64,000 bases of DNA, taken from contig NZ_LXYI01000005.1 of NCBI RefSeq assembly GCF_001650875.1, forward strand, positions 62,001-126,000, read 5' to 3'. Made by a program: the position numbers and the translations under genes. The notes beneath the pieces are model-generated. The model did not search any database. It was not told where the DNA came from and saw nothing but the letters and a program-made list of their open reading frames with translations. Every line of letters starts with the position of its first letter. The stretch's first letter is position 1. Below, one piece after another: positions 26,387 through 37,526 of the stretch. Source of the DNA: Sulfitobacter sp. EhC04. GTDB taxonomy: Bacteria; Pseudomonadota; Alphaproteobacteria; Rhodobacterales; Rhodobacteraceae.

Positions 26387-27829
26387 TCAGTTGACAAGTG
26401 CCCCGGCGGCGGCGGCAGCCACGCCTTCGACACCGAACATGTTGATGATGCCCAGCACCATGATCAGGGCGGACGCCATCAGGAAACCGGACAACACGCT
26501 GCTGCCGGAGCGGTCCAGCGTATCGGTCTGCTCGGACCCGAAATACATGTAGAACACGATCCGCAGGTAATAATAGGCCCCGATCACCGATGCGATCACA
26601 CCGGCCACCGCCAGCCAGGCCAACCCGGCGTCATAGGCGGCGCGCAGCACGTAAAGCTTGCCGAAAAAGCCCAGCATCGGCGGCACACCGGCCAGCGAGA
26701 ACAGCAGCACCAGCATCGCCAGCGCCCGGCCCGGATTGGTCCTGGAGTACATGTTCAGCGATGCGATATCGGTCACCGGCGCGCCATCCCGGCTCATCAA
26801 CAGGATAAAGGCGAAAGTGCCCACGTTCATGGTCACATAGATCGCCATATAGACCAGCATCGCCTGCACACCCAGAGCCGTACCTGCGGCCAGCCCCATC
26901 AGGGCATAGCCCATATGCGCGATTGAAGAGAACGCCATCAGGCGCTTGATATTGGTCTGGCCGATGGCCGCAACTGCGCCCAGGAACATCGACAGCACCG
27001 ACAGCAGCGCGATGATCTGGCTCCAGTCGCTGACCGCATTGCCAAAAGCGTCATGCAGGACGCGCGCGAACAGGCCCATCGCCGCCACCTTGGGTGCGGT
27101 GGCAAAGAAGGCGGTGACCGGCGTGGGTGAGCCTTCGTAGACATCCGGCGTCCACATGTGGAACGGCACGGCGGAAACCTTGAAACCCATGCCCGCGATC
27201 AGGAAGACGATGCCAAAGAGCATGCCAAGCGAGGTTTCCCCCGCCTGCGCGGTCTGGATGATGCCGGAGAACAGCGTGGTGCCCGCATAGCCATAGACAA
27301 GCGACGCCCCATAAAGCAGCACACCCGAGCTGAGCGCGCCCAGCACGAAGTATTTCAGCCCCGCCTCGGTCGAGCGCACGGAATCGCGCCGCAGGGAGGC
27401 CACCACGTAAAGCGCCAGCGATTGCAGCTCCAGCCCCATGTAAAGCGCCATCAGGTCACCGGCGCTGACCATCATCATCATGCCCACGGCAGACAGGGCC
27501 ACCAGCATCGGATATTCGAACCGCAGCAATCCGCGGGCTTTCATATAGCCTTCTGACATCAGCAGCACGGCTGCGGCGCTGAGCAGGATCGTGACCTTGG
27601 CAAAGCGGGCGAAACTGTCCTCGATGAACATGCCGTTGAAGGCCACGCGCGTGCCTTCGCCGGTAAAGCCGATCCAGGCGGCCAGCAGAACAAAGACCGC
27701 CGAGGTCAGCCAGATCAGCAGGCTGCCCACCTTGTCCTTGGTGGTATAGACCGCCACCAGCAGTCCCAGCAGGGCAAAGCCCGACAGCAGGATTTCTGGC
27801 AGGATGATGTTCAGATCAGCGGAAATCAT
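26387..27829 (-). CDS. nuoN: NADH-quinone oxidoreductase subunit N
   Basis: A 480-aa antiporter-like membrane subunit of complex I, with about 14 hydrophobic helices. Typical segments are [34 protein letters not shown], the proton-channel region [26 protein letters not shown] and [18 protein letters not shown]. The frame is open further upstream, but [12 protein letters not shown] is the family start and lies 13 bp from the nuoM stop. Confidence 0.95.
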   Translation of the reverse strand: MISADLNIILPEILLSGFALLGLLVAVYTTKDKVGSLLIWLTSAVFVLLAAWIGFTGEGTRVAFNGMFIEDSFARFAKVTILLSAAAVLLMSEGYMKARGLLRFEYPMLVALSAVGMMMMVSAGDLMALYMGLELQSLALYVVASLRRDSVRSTEAGLKYFVLGALSSGVLLYGASLVYGYAGTTLFSGIIQTAQAGETSLGMLFGIVFLIAGMGFKVSAVPFHMWTPDVYEGSPTPVTAFFATAPKVAAMGLFARVLHDAFGNAVSDWSQIIALLSVLSMFLGAVAAIGQTNIKRLMAFSSIAHMGYALMGLAAGTALGVQAMLVYMAIYVTMNVGTFAFILLMSRDGAPVTDIASLNMYSRTNPGRALAMLVLLFSLAGVPPMLGFFGKLYVLRAAYDAGLAWLAVAGVIASVIGAYYYLRIVFYMYFGSEQTDTLDRSGSSVLSGFLMASALIMVLGIINMFGVEGVAAAAAGALVN

Positions 27830-27842
27830 CGCACGGGTCCTT

Positions 27843-29405
27843 TTAGTTCGACACTTCGGCGGTCTGGACTGCGGCGCCCGCCGCCTCCAGCGCGAGGTCA
27901 TAATTTTCAACAAGCGCCGAGACCGAGGGGCCGATGATGTCCAGCACCAGTGCCGGGTAAACGCCCAGCAGCAGGGTCATCACCACCAGCGGCGCGAAAA
28001 TCCACCGCTCGCGCGTGGTCATGTCGGTGATCGACCGCAGGCTTTCCTTGATCAGGTCACCCATGACCACCCGGCGATAGAGCCACAGCGCATAGGCGGC
28101 GGAAAAAATCACCCCGGTGGTCGCCACGGCGGCCACCCAGGTGTTGACCTGGAAGGTCCCCATCAGCGTCAGGAATTCACCCACGAAACCCGAAGTGCCC
28201 GGCAGGCCCACATTGGCCATGGTGAACAGCATGAAGATCAGCGCATAGGCAGGCATCCGGTTCACAAGGCCGCCATAGGCGTCAATCTCGCGGGTGTGCA
28301 TCCTGTCATAGATCACGCCGACACAGAGGAACAACGCGCCCGAGATGAAGCCGTGGCTGATCATCTGGAAAATCGCACCATCGACCCCCTGCTGGTTCGC
28401 GGCAAAGATGCCCATCGTCACGAAACCCATATGTGCGACCGAGGAATAGGCGATCAGCTTTTTCATGTCGTCCTGCACCAGCGCCACAAGGCTGGTATAG
28501 ACGATGGCAATCGCGCTCATCCACAGCACCAGCGGGGTCAGCACCTCAGCCCCCACCGGGAACATCGGCAGAGAGAACCGCAGGAAACCGTAGCCCCCCA
28601 TCTTGAGCAGGATCGCCGCCAGCACAACCGACCCAGCCGTGGGGGCCTGAACGTGGGCATCGGGCAGCCAGGTATGGACCGGCCACATCGGCATCTTGAC
28701 CGCAAAGCTGGCGAAGAAGGCGATGAACATCAGCGTCTGCATCCCGCCGATCACCTGCACGCCCAGCAGGCTGAAGCTGTCAGAGGCGAAGGTATGTTTC
28801 AGCAGGCTGACATCGCAGGCCCCGATGCAGGTGGTGCCCGCATCGGTGTACATCGCCACCATGGCCACCAGCATCAGCACCGAGCCAAGGAAGGTATACA
28901 GGAAGAATTTGAAGCTGGCGTAGATCCGGTTGGCCCCGCCCCAGATGCCGATGATCAGGAACATCGGGATCAGACCGGCCTCGAAGAACAGGTAGAACAG
29001 GATCAGGTCCAGCGCCATGAAGACGCCCAGCATCAGGGTTTCCAGCAGCAGGAAGGCGATCATGTATTCCTTGACCCGCACCTCGACGTTCCAGCTGGCG
29101 GCAATCACCAGCGGCATCATGAAGGTGGTCAGCATCACAAACAGCACCGAAATGCCATCGACGCCCAGCCGGTATTTCAGCCCCAGCAGCCATTCCGATT
29201 CCTCGACGAACTGGAATCCGGTGTTGCTTGGGTCAAAATCGAAAAGCACGAACAGCGAAATCAGGAAGGTTGCCGAGGTGGTGATCATCGCCAGCCACTT
29301 GGCATTGCGCGCCGCCGCCGCATCATCGCCGCGCAGGAACACCGCAAGGACCAGCGCCGCAAAGGCGGGCATGAAGGTGATGATGGAAAGAAGATGCGTG
29401 TCCAT
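27843..29405 (-). CDS. nuoM: NADH-quinone oxidoreductase subunit M
   Basis: A 520-aa antiporter-like subunit of the membrane arm. It has [23 protein letters not shown], the conserved channel motif [25 protein letters not shown] and [20 protein letters not shown]. The ATG at 29405 shares one base with the nuoL stop (TGATG), so the two are coupled. Confidence 0.96.
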   Translation of the reverse strand: MDTHLLSIITFMPAFAALVLAVFLRGDDAAAARNAKWLAMITTSATFLISLFVLFDFDPSNTGFQFVEESEWLLGLKYRLGVDGISVLFVMLTTFMMPLVIAASWNVEVRVKEYMIAFLLLETLMLGVFMALDLILFYLFFEAGLIPMFLIIGIWGGANRIYASFKFFLYTFLGSVLMLVAMVAMYTDAGTTCIGACDVSLLKHTFASDSFSLLGVQVIGGMQTLMFIAFFASFAVKMPMWPVHTWLPDAHVQAPTAGSVVLAAILLKMGGYGFLRFSLPMFPVGAEVLTPLVLWMSAIAIVYTSLVALVQDDMKKLIAYSSVAHMGFVTMGIFAANQQGVDGAIFQMISHGFISGALFLCVGVIYDRMHTREIDAYGGLVNRMPAYALIFMLFTMANVGLPGTSGFVGEFLTLMGTFQVNTWVAAVATTGVIFSAAYALWLYRRVVMGDLIKESLRSITDMTTRERWIFAPLVVMTLLLGVYPALVLDIIGPSVSALVENYDLALEAAGAAVQTAEVSN

Positions 29406-31531
29406 CAGCGGGACCCTCCGGTCATCGTCATCCATGTGACCAGAACCGCGATCCCGATCACCATGGCGAAGGCATAGGTAAAGATGTAGCCAGACTGCGC
29501 CTTGCCGGCGAGCCGCGTGAACCAGGGCACAATGCCCATCGCGATCCCGTTCAGGGTGCCGTCGATCACATTGCCATCGCCGCGCTTCCACAGGAAGCGG
29601 CCAATCGCCTTGGCCGGACGGACAAAGATCACGTCATAGATTTCGTCAAAGTACCATTTGTTCAGCAGGAACTGGTAAAGCGGCTGCTGGTTTGCGGCCA
29701 GACGGCCCGGCAACGTCGGGTTCCAGATGTAGAACCACAGCGCCAGCACAAAGCCCAGCAGCATCGCGATAAAGGGGCTGACCTTGACCCATGTCGGGGC
29801 CTCGTGCGCGGCATCCAGAACGTGGTTCTCGGGGCCAAAGTACAAAGCCCCCTCGCCCGGCGCACCGCCAAAGGCAGCGTGATGTCCGCCACCATGGCCC
29901 GCTTCCGCTGCGTCGCCGTGTCCGGCCTCTGCCCCCTCTTCGGTTGCGGCATGCGCCTCGCCCGCGCCTTCGGCATGGGTGTCACCACCTGCGGCCATTT
30001 CCGCCAGCGGAATGTCATAGAATTCCGCCATCTCTTCGGTCGAGCCGAAGAAGCTGCCGTACCACAACATGCCCGAGAACACCGCGCCCAGGGCCAGAAC
30101 ACCCAGCGGCACCAGCATGGTCATCGGGCTTTCATGTGCGTGGTCATGGGTATGCCTGTCGCCACGCGGCTTGCCGTGGAACGTCAGGAAGATCAGCCGC
30201 CAGCTGTAGAAGCTGGTCATCGCTGCGGCCACAACCAGCAGCCAGAAGCCATACATGGACCCGCCACCCCAGGCGCTTTCGATGATCGCGTCCTTGCTGA
30301 GGAACCCGGCGAAACCGATATGTGTCAGCGGTATGCCGACGCCGGTGATCGCCAGCGTGCCAATCATCATCGCGGCATAGGTATAGGGGATCTTTTTGCG
30401 CAACCCGCCATAGTTGTTCATGTCCTGCTCGTGGTGCATGGCATGAATGACAGAGCCCGCGCCCAGGAACAGCATCGCCTTGAAGAACGCGTGCGTGAAC
30501 AGGTGGAACATCGCCGCCGAATACATGCCGACGCCTGCGGCCACGAACATGTAACCCAGTTGCGAACAGGTGGAATAGGCGATCACGCGCTTGATGTCGG
30601 TCTGCACCAGACCCACGGTCGCGGCAAAGAAGGCCGTCGTGGCCCCGATCACGGTGACAAAGGTCATCGCCTGCGGTGCAAATTCCATCAGCGGCGACAT
30701 GCGGCAGACCAGGAAGACACCCGCCGTCACCATGGTCGCGGCATGGATCAGCGCCGACACCGGTGTCGGGCCTTCCATCGCGTCGGGCAGCCAGGTGTGC
30801 AGGAAGAGCTGGGCCGATTTGCCCATCGCACCCACGAACAGGAGGAAAGCGATCAGGTTCGCCGCGTTCCAGTCGGTCCAGAGGAACGAAATGCTCTGCT
30901 CTGCCAGATCAGGGGCCGATGCAAAGATATCGTCAAACCGGATGCTGTCCGTCATCAGGAACAGCGCAAAGATGCCCAGGGAAAAGCCGAAGTCGCCCAC
31001 CCGGTTGACCACAAACGCCTTGATCGCGGCAGCATTGGCGCTGGGTTTGCGATAGTAGAAGCCGATCAGCAGGTAGGAGGCAACGCCCACCCCTTCCCAG
31101 CCAAAGAACATCTGCACCAGGTTGTCAGAGGTCACCAGCATCAGCATGGCGAAGGTAAAGAACGACAGATAGGCAAAGAACCGGGCGCGGTATTGCTCGG
31201 TGTCCTTGAAATTCTCGTCATGGGCCATGTAGCCAAAGGAATAAAGGTGCACGAGGCTGGACACCGTGGTGACAACGATCAGCATGATCGCGGTCAGCCG
31301 GTCCAGCCGGATCGACCAGTCGGTGGCCAGGGTGCCGGAATCGATGAACCGCATGATCGTGATATGTTCGGTCGGCCCGTCAAAAGTCAGGAATACGATC
31401 CAGGACAGGATCGCCGCGAGAAACAACAGGCCTGTCGAAACCCACTGCGCCGCTGGCTGTCCGATGATTTTCCAGCCGAAACCGCAGATCAGTGAACCGA
31501 CAAGCGGGGCGAAAAGGAGTATGGTTTCCAT
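29405..31531 (-). CDS. nuoL: NADH-quinone oxidoreductase subunit L
   Basis: A 708-aa subunit, the largest antiporter-like one, with the long lateral helix near the C-terminus. Motifs include [51 protein letters not shown] and [18 protein letters not shown]. Between the core helices and the C-terminal part it has a His/Asp/Glu/Ala-rich stretch (about residues 455-560, with [10 protein letters not shown] and [15 protein letters not shown]), longer than in E. coli. nuoK ends 6 bp upstream of its ATG. Confidence 0.96.
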   Translation of the reverse strand: METILLFAPLVGSLICGFGWKIIGQPAAQWVSTGLLFLAAILSWIVFLTFDGPTEHITIMRFIDSGTLATDWSIRLDRLTAIMLIVVTTVSSLVHLYSFGYMAHDENFKDTEQYRARFFAYLSFFTFAMLMLVTSDNLVQMFFGWEGVGVASYLLIGFYYRKPSANAAAIKAFVVNRVGDFGFSLGIFALFLMTDSIRFDDIFASAPDLAEQSISFLWTDWNAANLIAFLLFVGAMGKSAQLFLHTWLPDAMEGPTPVSALIHAATMVTAGVFLVCRMSPLMEFAPQAMTFVTVIGATTAFFAATVGLVQTDIKRVIAYSTCSQLGYMFVAAGVGMYSAAMFHLFTHAFFKAMLFLGAGSVIHAMHHEQDMNNYGGLRKKIPYTYAAMMIGTLAITGVGIPLTHIGFAGFLSKDAIIESAWGGGSMYGFWLLVVAAAMTSFYSWRLIFLTFHGKPRGDRHTHDHAHESPMTMLVPLGVLALGAVFSGMLWYGSFFGSTEEMAEFYDIPLAEMAAGGDTHAEGAGEAHAATEEGAEAGHGDAAEAGHGGGHHAAFGGAPGEGALYFGPENHVLDAAHEAPTWVKVSPFIAMLLGFVLALWFYIWNPTLPGRLAANQQPLYQFLLNKWYFDEIYDVIFVRPAKAIGRFLWKRGDGNVIDGTLNGIAMGIVPWFTRLAGKAQSGYIFTYAFAMVIGIAVLVTWMTMTGGSR

Positions 31532-31536
31532 TGCCC

Positions 31537-31842
31537 TCAGCCCTTCATCACGTTGACGTCTTCGACGGCGATGGTGCCGCGATTACGGAAGAAACAAACC
31601 AGGATCGCCAGACCAATCGCCGCCTCTGCGGCCGCAACGGTCAGCACGAACAGCGTATAGACCTGCCCCACTAGATCGCCGAGAAAACTGGAGAATGCGA
31701 CAAAGTTGATGTTCACCGCCAAGAGCATCAGTTCGATGCTCATCAGCAGGATGATCACGTTCTTGCGGTTCAGGAATAGCCCGAAGATGCCGATGACAAA
31801 CAGCGTCGCCGCCACTGTCAGGTAATGTTCAAGTCCGATCAT
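31537..31842 (-). CDS. nuoK: NADH-quinone oxidoreductase subunit K
   Basis: A 101-aa membrane subunit with three helices. It has the conserved [32 protein letters not shown], including both buried glutamates involved in proton transfer (SIE and the following helix), and [18 protein letters not shown] 75-bp gap with a hairpin separates it from the upstream 24-aa ORF. Confidence 0.96.
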   Translation of the reverse strand: MIGLEHYLTVAATLFVIGIFGLFLNRKNVIILLMSIELMLLAVNINFVAFSSFLGDLVGQVYTLFVLTVAAAEAAIGLAILVCFFRNRGTIAVEDVNVMKG

Positions 31843-31888
31843 GTCGTCCCTCGTCTCGCGCCCTGTTGCCGGGCTTCTAGTCTTTCGT

Positions 31889-31910
31889 GTTCCCGACTTC
31901 CACCGGGAAC
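31889..31910 (-). other. Hairpin inside the nuo operon, upstream of nuoK
   Basis: GTTCCCG-8 nt-CGGGAAC, a perfect 7-bp stem in the only sizeable gap of the nuoI-nuoN segment. There is no T-run, so mRNA processing or stability is more likely than termination. Confidence 0.4.
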
Positions 31911-31917
31911 CCGCCGG

Positions 31918-31992
31918 TCAGCCGATAAATCCGTAGCCGCCGATCAAAACGATCAGCACGACAATCAGCACCACGATGGTATTTCTAGACAT
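31918..31992 (-). CDS. 24-aa single-helix membrane protein in the nuo operon
   Basis: A tiny ORF with a good AGGAA Shine-Dalgarno 6 bp before its ATG. The product has a short polar start (MSRNT), twelve consecutive Ile/Val/Leu residues and the ending GGYGFIG. It would span the membrane once, probably with a few residues outside. It lies 13 bp after the similar 26-aa ORF; both finish with a Gly/aromatic motif, so they look like a duplicated pair. A role in complex I assembly or as a supernumerary subunit is inference only. Confidence 0.6.
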   Translation of the reverse strand: MSRNTIVVLIVVLIVLIGGYGFIG

Positions 31993-32005
31993 TTGATTTC
32001 CTGAC

Positions 32006-32086
32006 CTATCCGCCAAAATATCCGTTTGCGACCAACACGCCGACAATGATTGCCACCGCCACCGCTATGGCCACGCCGGGTTTCAC
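32006..32086 (-). CDS. 26-aa single-helix membrane protein in the nuo operon
   Basis: A tiny ORF whose GTG overlaps the nuoJ stop by 4 bp (GTGA). The product begins VKPG (Met-initiated), runs through a Val/Ala/Ile helix and ends with ANGYFGG, echoing GGYGFIG in the next ORF. Coupling to nuoJ and the hydrophobic, stop-free composition argue for translation. No family name known to me. Confidence 0.6.
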   Translation of the reverse strand: MKPGVAIAVAVAIIVGVLVANGYFGG

Positions 32087-32685
32087 AATCCCTGCCCCGA
32101 TTTCACGTCACGCAGTTCCATCGCCTTGGCCGGGTCGCGCATCATCTGCGCCACAACGTCCTGACGCTTCACATCCGCGCGGTGGCGCAGGGTCAGCACG
32201 ATGGCCCCGATCATCGCCACCAGCAGGATCAGACCTGCAAGCTGGAACAGCAGGAAATACTGGTCATAGAGGATCAGGCCCAGAGCCTCGGTGTTGAAAG
32301 TGTTCGGGTCCGTCACCTGCGCGCGCAGCCCCTCGGCGGCGTCGTTGGTTTCCCAGACGCCAAAGGCCATGACGAACTGCATCAGAATCACCAGACCGAT
32401 CAGCAGCGCCAGCGGCATGTATTTCGCCATCTCTGCCTTGAGTTCGGCAAAATCGACGTCCAGCATCATGACCACAAAAAGGAACAACACCGCAACCGCG
32501 CCGACATAGACGATGATCAGCAGCATCGCGACAAATTCCGCCCCCAGCAGCACAAACAGCCCCGCAGAGCTGAGAAAGGCCAGGATCAGCCAGAGCACCG
32601 AATGCACCGGGTTCCGGCTGACCACGGTCAAAAGCCCGCCCGTGATCACGCAAATGGCAAACAGATAGAATGAAAAGACCGTCAT
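32083..32685 (-). CDS. nuoJ: NADH-quinone oxidoreductase subunit J
   Basis: A 200-aa membrane subunit with five hydrophobic segments. It has [51 protein letters not shown], the strongly conserved block of the family. The start overlaps the stop of the carboxymuconolactone-decarboxylase-like gene by 4 bp. Confidence 0.95.
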   Translation of the reverse strand: MTVFSFYLFAICVITGGLLTVVSRNPVHSVLWLILAFLSSAGLFVLLGAEFVAMLLIIVYVGAVAVLFLFVVMMLDVDFAELKAEMAKYMPLALLIGLVILMQFVMAFGVWETNDAAEGLRAQVTDPNTFNTEALGLILYDQYFLLFQLAGLILLVAMIGAIVLTLRHRADVKRQDVVAQMMRDPAKAMELRDVKSGQGL

Positions 32686-33083
32686 TCCTTACCCTCTTTT
32701 TCGTCCCAGACCTGTCCGGCCAGTTCCAAGGCGCGGCTCATCGCCGGGACACCGGCAAAAACCGACATCTGGCCGATTGTCTCGGTGATATGTTGTTTGG
32801 TTGCCCCGGCCTCCAGCGCGTGCCGCACTGTCTGGCGCAGGGCCACATCGTTCTGCGCGCCCTGCATGGTCAGCCCCGCAAGGGTCAGCAGCAGCCGCGT
32901 CCGCGCGTCCAGCCCGCCCTCGTTGACAGTGTTGCCGAACATCATTTCCATCATGTCCTTGGGCATGGTGCCCATCATCGCCTCGAACACCTTGGGCGAA
33001 AAGGCATCCATCGCCGGAAACGATTTTGCCATCTCCTGGGCCTGGCGCATCATCGCCTCAAAGGGATTGCTGGGATCACTCAT
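32682..33083 (-). CDS. Carboxymuconolactone decarboxylase (CMD) family protein
   Basis: A 133-aa all-helical protein. The CMD pattern is seen in [20 protein letters not shown]...[38 protein letters not shown]. It has no cysteine, so it lacks the CXXC of the AhpD-type peroxidase branch. Both ends overlap neighbours by 4 bp (nuoI upstream, nuoJ downstream), so it is locked into complex I expression. The role is unknown. Confidence 0.8.
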   Translation of the reverse strand: MSDPSNPFEAMMRQAQEMAKSFPAMDAFSPKVFEAMMGTMPKDMMEMMFGNTVNEGGLDARTRLLLTLAGLTMQGAQNDVALRQTVRHALEAGATKQHITETIGQMSVFAGVPAMSRALELAGQVWDEKEGKE

Positions 33084-33574
33084 CGGTAGGGCGCATCTAT
33101 TTCGAGGTTGCGGGCAATCTCGGCTTCCCAGCGTTCGCCGTTCGCCAGCAGCTTGTCCTTGTCATAGTACAGCTCTTCGCGGGTTTCGGTGCTGAACTCG
33201 AAATTCGGCCCCTCGACGATGGCATCCACCGGGCAGGCCTCCTGACAGAAACCGCAATAGATGCACTTGGTCATGTCGATGTCATAACGCGTGGTGCGGC
33301 GGCTGCCGTCATCGCGCGGTTCCGCGTCGATGGTGATGGCCTGCGCCGGGCAGATCGCCTCGCAAAGCTTGCAGGCGATGCAGCGTTCCTCGCCGTTGGG
33401 ATAGCGGCGCAGCGCATGTTCACCACGGAAACGCGGCGACAGCGGCCCCTTTTCATGCGGATAGTTTACCGTCGCCTTGGGCCGGAACATATGTTTGAAC
33501 CCCAGCGCGAAACCCAGCGCGAAATCCTGCAACAGGAAATACTTGGCGGCGCGGGAATAGTCGATTTGTGTCAT
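33080..33574 (-). CDS. nuoI: NADH-quinone oxidoreductase subunit I
   Basis: A 164-aa ferredoxin-like subunit that holds two [4Fe-4S] clusters (N6a, N6b) on the path to quinone. The ligand motifs are [16 protein letters not shown] and [16 protein letters not shown], each with CxxCxxCxxxCP. An N-terminal amphipathic/hydrophobic segment anchors it. It begins 1 bp after the nuoH stop. Confidence 0.96.
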   Translation of the reverse strand: MTQIDYSRAAKYFLLQDFALGFALGFKHMFRPKATVNYPHEKGPLSPRFRGEHALRRYPNGEERCIACKLCEAICPAQAITIDAEPRDDGSRRTTRYDIDMTKCIYCGFCQEACPVDAIVEGPNFEFSTETREELYYDKDKLLANGERWEAEIARNLEIDAPYR

Positions 33575-33575
33575 A

Positions 33576-34616
33576 TCAGCCTCCTACGGGCCAGCGGGCG
33601 TAGATGCCCCAGAACCATTCGAATTTTGCCGCGAATGCCACGAAAACCACCCAGAACAGCGAGAACGGCAGGAACACCTTCCAGCCCAGGCGCATCAGCT
33701 GGTCATAGCGGTAGCGCGGGGTGATCGCCTTGACCATGGAGAACATGAAGAAGACGAACAGCATCTTCAGGAACATCCACAGGAACCCGTCCGGCAGGAA
33801 GGGGATCGGCGACAGCCAGCCGCCCAGAAACAGCAGCGACACCAGCGCGCACATCAGAACCACGGCCACCAGTTCGCCAATCATGAACAGCAGGAAGGGC
33901 GTGGATGAATATTCAACCTGATAGCCCGCCACCAATTCGCTTTCCGCTTCGGGAAGGTCAAATGGCGGGCGGTTGGTTTCGGCCAGCGCCGAGATGAAGA
34001 ACAGCATCAGCATCGGGAAATGCGGCAGGAAGTACCAGTTGAAGATGCCCCCGGCCCCCTCCTGCGCCGCGACGATGGCGGAGAAGTTCATCGACCCGGT
34101 CGAGATGATCACCCCGATGATGATCAGACCGATGCTGACCTCATAGGAAATCATCTGCGCGGCAGAGCGCAGCGAGCCCAGGAACGGGTATTTCGAGTTC
34201 GAGGCCCAGCCGCCCATGATCACGCCATATACCTCCAGAGAGGAAATCGCGAAGACATAGAGGATCGCCACATTGATGTCCGACAGCACCCAGCCGTCGT
34301 TGAAGGGGATCACGGCCCAGGCGATCAGCGCCATGACCAGGCTGACCATCGGCGCCAGCAGGAACACCGCCCGGTCCGCCCCGGCGGGAATCACCACTTC
34401 CTTGACCACGTATTTCAGCAGGTCGGCAAAACTTTGCAGCAGGCCAAAGACACCCACCACATTGGGCCCGCGCCGCATCTGCACGGCGGCCCAGATCTTG
34501 CGGTCGGCGTACATCAGGAACGCCAGGCACACCAGCAGCGGCAGCAGGATCAACATGACCTGCCCCGTGACCAGCAGCCCGATCCCCAACCCCGTGTTCG
34601 TAAAGAAGTCAGCCAT
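33576..34616 (-). CDS. nuoH: NADH-quinone oxidoreductase subunit H
   Basis: A 346-aa membrane subunit forming much of the quinone chamber. It has the conserved [17 protein letters not shown] loop, [59 protein letters not shown], and [18 protein letters not shown] near the end. The length is as in other Alphaproteobacteria. Confidence 0.97.
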   Translation of the reverse strand: MADFFTNTGLGIGLLVTGQVMLILLPLLVCLAFLMYADRKIWAAVQMRRGPNVVGVFGLLQSFADLLKYVVKEVVIPAGADRAVFLLAPMVSLVMALIAWAVIPFNDGWVLSDINVAILYVFAISSLEVYGVIMGGWASNSKYPFLGSLRSAAQMISYEVSIGLIIIGVIISTGSMNFSAIVAAQEGAGGIFNWYFLPHFPMLMLFFISALAETNRPPFDLPEAESELVAGYQVEYSSTPFLLFMIGELVAVVLMCALVSLLFLGGWLSPIPFLPDGFLWMFLKMLFVFFMFSMVKAITPRYRYDQLMRLGWKVFLPFSLFWVVFVAFAAKFEWFWGIYARWPVGG

Positions 34617-34622
34617 TGTCCC

Positions 34623-35006
34623 TCACACCGTCGGTATGCCTTTTTCCACGCAGCTCTGCGTGGTCACTTCAGCATCAATTGTCTTTATGCCCCGTGGCAA
34701 GCTTGGCGAGATTGTATAAACAGCATCCGCCCGCCAGATGCCACCCTCTTGCTCTACATTTGTGCGCACATGGCGTGCAAATCCGTAGCCCCGGATCAGC
34801 GTATAGCGTGCGGCGGCGCATTCGGCATAATCCGCCACGTCCTGCGTGGAAAGCGCCTTGGTCATCGCCACGTTGAACTGCACCAGGTCACCATCCAGCA
34901 AAACGGTCTCTACCCCCTTGTATTCCGGGATAAAATCAGAGGCCACAGGCACCTGCGGTTCACATGCGCCCAAGGCCATCATCGCAAGGACGGCGGTTGT
35001 TCTCAC
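34623..35006 (-). CDS. Small lipoprotein of the nuo operon
   Basis: A 127-aa predicted lipoprotein: a short signal sequence ends in the lipobox L-G-A-C with C15 as the lipidation site. The rest is soluble with two further cysteines (in AECAAARY and TTQSCVEKG) that may pair in the periplasm. The ATG overlaps the nuoG stop by 4 bp, so it is co-translated with complex I. No known domain. Function unknown. Confidence 0.72.
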   Translation of the reverse strand: MRTTAVLAMMALGACEPQVPVASDFIPEYKGVETVLLDGDLVQFNVAMTKALSTQDVADYAECAAARYTLIRGYGFARHVRTNVEQEGGIWRADAVYTISPSLPRGIKTIDAEVTTQSCVEKGIPTV

Positions 35007-37018
35007 TCCGCCGCCATGGGTTTTGTACGGCGCGCCGCCGCATTGGCGGACAGTTCCGCCATCAATTGGCTGGCCCGTGCGATCGGGTTCGACAGATAGA
35101 AATCCGCAATCGCGGTGCCAAAGGGGGCCTTGTCCATCTTGCCGCCTGCAACCGGCTGCCAGTCGTTCTCCGCCACCACGTCCACATCGCCCAGATGCGG
35201 CACATCCTTGACCAGCGCACGGCGCAGGGCCGCAATGGAATCGAACGGCAGGGTGGCGTCCATCTCGGCGCTCAGCGCGCGCAGGATGGCCCAGTTCTCC
35301 TTGGCCTGACCGGGGGCAAAGCTGGCGCGTTGCGCAACCTGCGGGCGGCCTTCGGTGTTCACGAACAGGCCGGGTTCTTCGGTATAGGCGGCACCGGGCA
35401 GGATGATGTCGGCACGATGCGCACCCCGGTCGCCGTGGCTGCCCTGGTAGATCACGAAAGGACCGGCGGGGATGTCGCCCTCGTCGGCGCCCAGGTTGTA
35501 GATGACGTCGGCCCCCATCACCTCGGTGATGCCGCCTTCGGCAGTGGCACCGATGTCCATTGCGCCCACGCGGCCTGCCGCCGTGTGCAGAACCATCAGC
35601 TTGCTTTCGGTCTTTTCGGCCAGTTCCATCGCAGCGGCCAGCACCGCCTCGCCGTCCGCGCGGGCCAGTGCTGCCTGACCCACGATCACGACGGAAGGCA
35701 CCTCAAGCACCCGGCTGAACGTATTGCCCAAAACCTTTTCAAGCGCGGCGGGATCGTCGCCCATGTGATGATATTCATACGTCAGATCAACGGGTTGGCC
35801 GATCAGGCCAATGTCGGCCCCACGCGACCACGCCTTGCGGATACGCGCGTTCAACACCGGCGCTTCGACCGCCGGATTGGTGCCGATCAACTGGATCATC
35901 TTGGCGCTGTCCAGATCCTCGATGGTCGCTGTCCCGACATAGCCGGAGCGGTTGCCCGCCGGCAGCTTGGCCCCGTCGGTGCGGCATTCGACAACACCGC
36001 CCTGCCCTTCGATCAATGTTTTCAATGCATAGGCCGCCTCGACCGGCACCAGATCGCCAACCAGACCGGCGACTTTCTTGCCCTTCATCGCGGCAGCGGC
36101 AGCGGCCAGCGCCTCGGGCCAGTCCGCCTTGCGCAGCTTGCCGTTCTCGCGAATGTAGGGCGTATCCAACCGCTGGCGGCGCAGCCCGTCCCAGACAAAG
36201 CGGGTCTTGTCGGAAATCCATTCCTCGTTCACGCCGTCATGGTTGCGCGGCAGCATCCGCATCACTTCGCGACCCTTGGTGTCGACACGGATGTTGGAGC
36301 CAAGCGCATCCATCACGTCGATGCTTTCGGTCTTGGAAAGCTCCCAGGGGCGTGCGGTAAAGGCATAGGGTTTGCTGACCAGCGCCCCCACCGGGCAAAG
36401 GTCGATGATATTGCCTTGCAGGTTCGATTCGAGCGTTTCCCCCAGGTAGGAGGTAATCTCCGCATCTTCGCCACGGCCGGTCTGGCCCATCTTGTGCACA
36501 CCTGCGACCTCGGTGGTGAAGCGCACGCAGCGGGTGCAGGAAATGCAGCGCGTCATATGGGTTTCGACCAGCGGGCCAAGGTTCAGATCCTCGGTCGCGC
36601 GCTTGGGCTCGCGGTAGCGCGAAAAATCGACGCCATAGGCCATGGCCTGATCCTGAAGATCACATTCGCCACCCTGGTCGCAGATCGGGCAATCCAGCGG
36701 GTGGTTGATCAGCAGGAACTCCATCACGCCCTCGCGGGCCTTCTTGACCATGGGGCTGTTGGTTTTCACCACCGGCGGCTGGCCCTCGGGACCGGGGCGC
36801 AGATCGCGTACCTGCATGGCGCAACTGGCGGCGGGCTTGGGCGGGCCGCCCACAACCTCGACCAGACACATGCGGCAGTTGCCCGCAATCGAAAGCCGCT
36901 CGTGATAACAAAAGCGCGGGATCTCGACGCCCGCCTGCTCACAGGCCTGAATGAGCGTCATCGCCCCTTCGGTTTCGATTTCCTTGCCATCAATGATGAT
37001 CTTGCGCAGGTCGCTCAT
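35003..37018 (-). CDS. nuoG: NADH-quinone oxidoreductase subunit G
   Basis: A 671-aa peripheral-arm subunit. The N-terminal [2Fe-2S] ligands are C37, C48, C51 and C66 ([15 protein letters not shown] region). A second cluster set follows in [18 protein letters not shown], and a third in [13 protein letters not shown] with a later LCPVGAL. The molybdopterin-oxidoreductase-like domain makes up the remainder but is shorter than in E. coli and lacks its extra N7 cluster motif as far as I can see. It follows the DUF5333 gene. Confidence 0.95.
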   Translation of the reverse strand: MSDLRKIIIDGKEIETEGAMTLIQACEQAGVEIPRFCYHERLSIAGNCRMCLVEVVGGPPKPAASCAMQVRDLRPGPEGQPPVVKTNSPMVKKAREGVMEFLLINHPLDCPICDQGGECDLQDQAMAYGVDFSRYREPKRATEDLNLGPLVETHMTRCISCTRCVRFTTEVAGVHKMGQTGRGEDAEITSYLGETLESNLQGNIIDLCPVGALVSKPYAFTARPWELSKTESIDVMDALGSNIRVDTKGREVMRMLPRNHDGVNEEWISDKTRFVWDGLRRQRLDTPYIRENGKLRKADWPEALAAAAAAMKGKKVAGLVGDLVPVEAAYALKTLIEGQGGVVECRTDGAKLPAGNRSGYVGTATIEDLDSAKMIQLIGTNPAVEAPVLNARIRKAWSRGADIGLIGQPVDLTYEYHHMGDDPAALEKVLGNTFSRVLEVPSVVIVGQAALARADGEAVLAAAMELAEKTESKLMVLHTAAGRVGAMDIGATAEGGITEVMGADVIYNLGADEGDIPAGPFVIYQGSHGDRGAHRADIILPGAAYTEEPGLFVNTEGRPQVAQRASFAPGQAKENWAILRALSAEMDATLPFDSIAALRRALVKDVPHLGDVDVVAENDWQPVAGGKMDKAPFGTAIADFYLSNPIARASQLMAELSANAAARRTKPMAAE

Positions 37019-37022
37019 AGGT

Positions 37023-37424
37023 TCACTTTGCTCTCAGTAACGAACCGATCCGGCTCTGTTTTTGAATCTCTTCGAGTCCAAGCGCACAATAGCTTTGTGG
37101 ATCGGAAGTATCGACCCCTCTCGCCTTGAAAAACGCCCGTCCGCGCGCTTTGAGCCGTTCTTTTTCCGCATCGCTTTTGCGATAGGCGTCAATTTCAGCA
37201 TCCGTATAGCCCAGGTCATTGGCCTGACCCTTGATTTTCCACAGAAAACTGGTGGCCCTGATCAGCCGGGCATTGATTGTGGGACAGTTCTTGCGGATCG
37301 CATCGGCGATTCCGACATCCAGCAGGGCATCGTCGATCGCGGCAACCTCGCGCAGCGGCGGTTTGGCCGAAACCGGGGCGGCCAGCACTCCCAGATTTAA
37401 CAGGGCAATCATCATCAAACGCAT
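37023..37424 (-). CDS. DUF5333 family exported protein
   Basis: A 133-aa protein with a signal peptide (residues 1-20, ending APVSA). The mature part is highly charged and helical, with two cysteines (KNCPTIN and SYCALG) that may form a disulfide. I recognise it as the Rhodobacterales DUF5333 family, which is commonly found just upstream of nuoG. Unknown role. Confidence 0.72.
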   Translation of the reverse strand: MRLMMIALLNLGVLAAPVSAKPPLREVAAIDDALLDVGIADAIRKNCPTINARLIRATSFLWKIKGQANDLGYTDAEIDAYRKSDAEKERLKARGRAFFKARGVDTSDPQSYCALGLEEIQKQSRIGSLLRAK

Positions 37425-37526
37425 TTCACTCTCCTATGGAAGGTGACCGACAGGTGGGTGACCCGGCACTGATATGCAATAACACCCCGCCAACACAGCC
37501 ATTTTCCGCAGGTTTCAGCGCACCCC

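Noticed and set aside
27804..29477. 557-codon plus-strand frame, very rich in His and Gln
   Set aside because: Mirror image of nuoM codons; the His/Gln richness follows from hydrophobic codons read in reverse.
29804..31495. 563-codon plus-strand frame
   Set aside because: Antisense to nuoL, no recognisable domain.
34964..37129. 721-codon plus-strand frame
   Set aside because: Antisense to nuoG, which has all its cluster ligands; the opposite frame shows no family.
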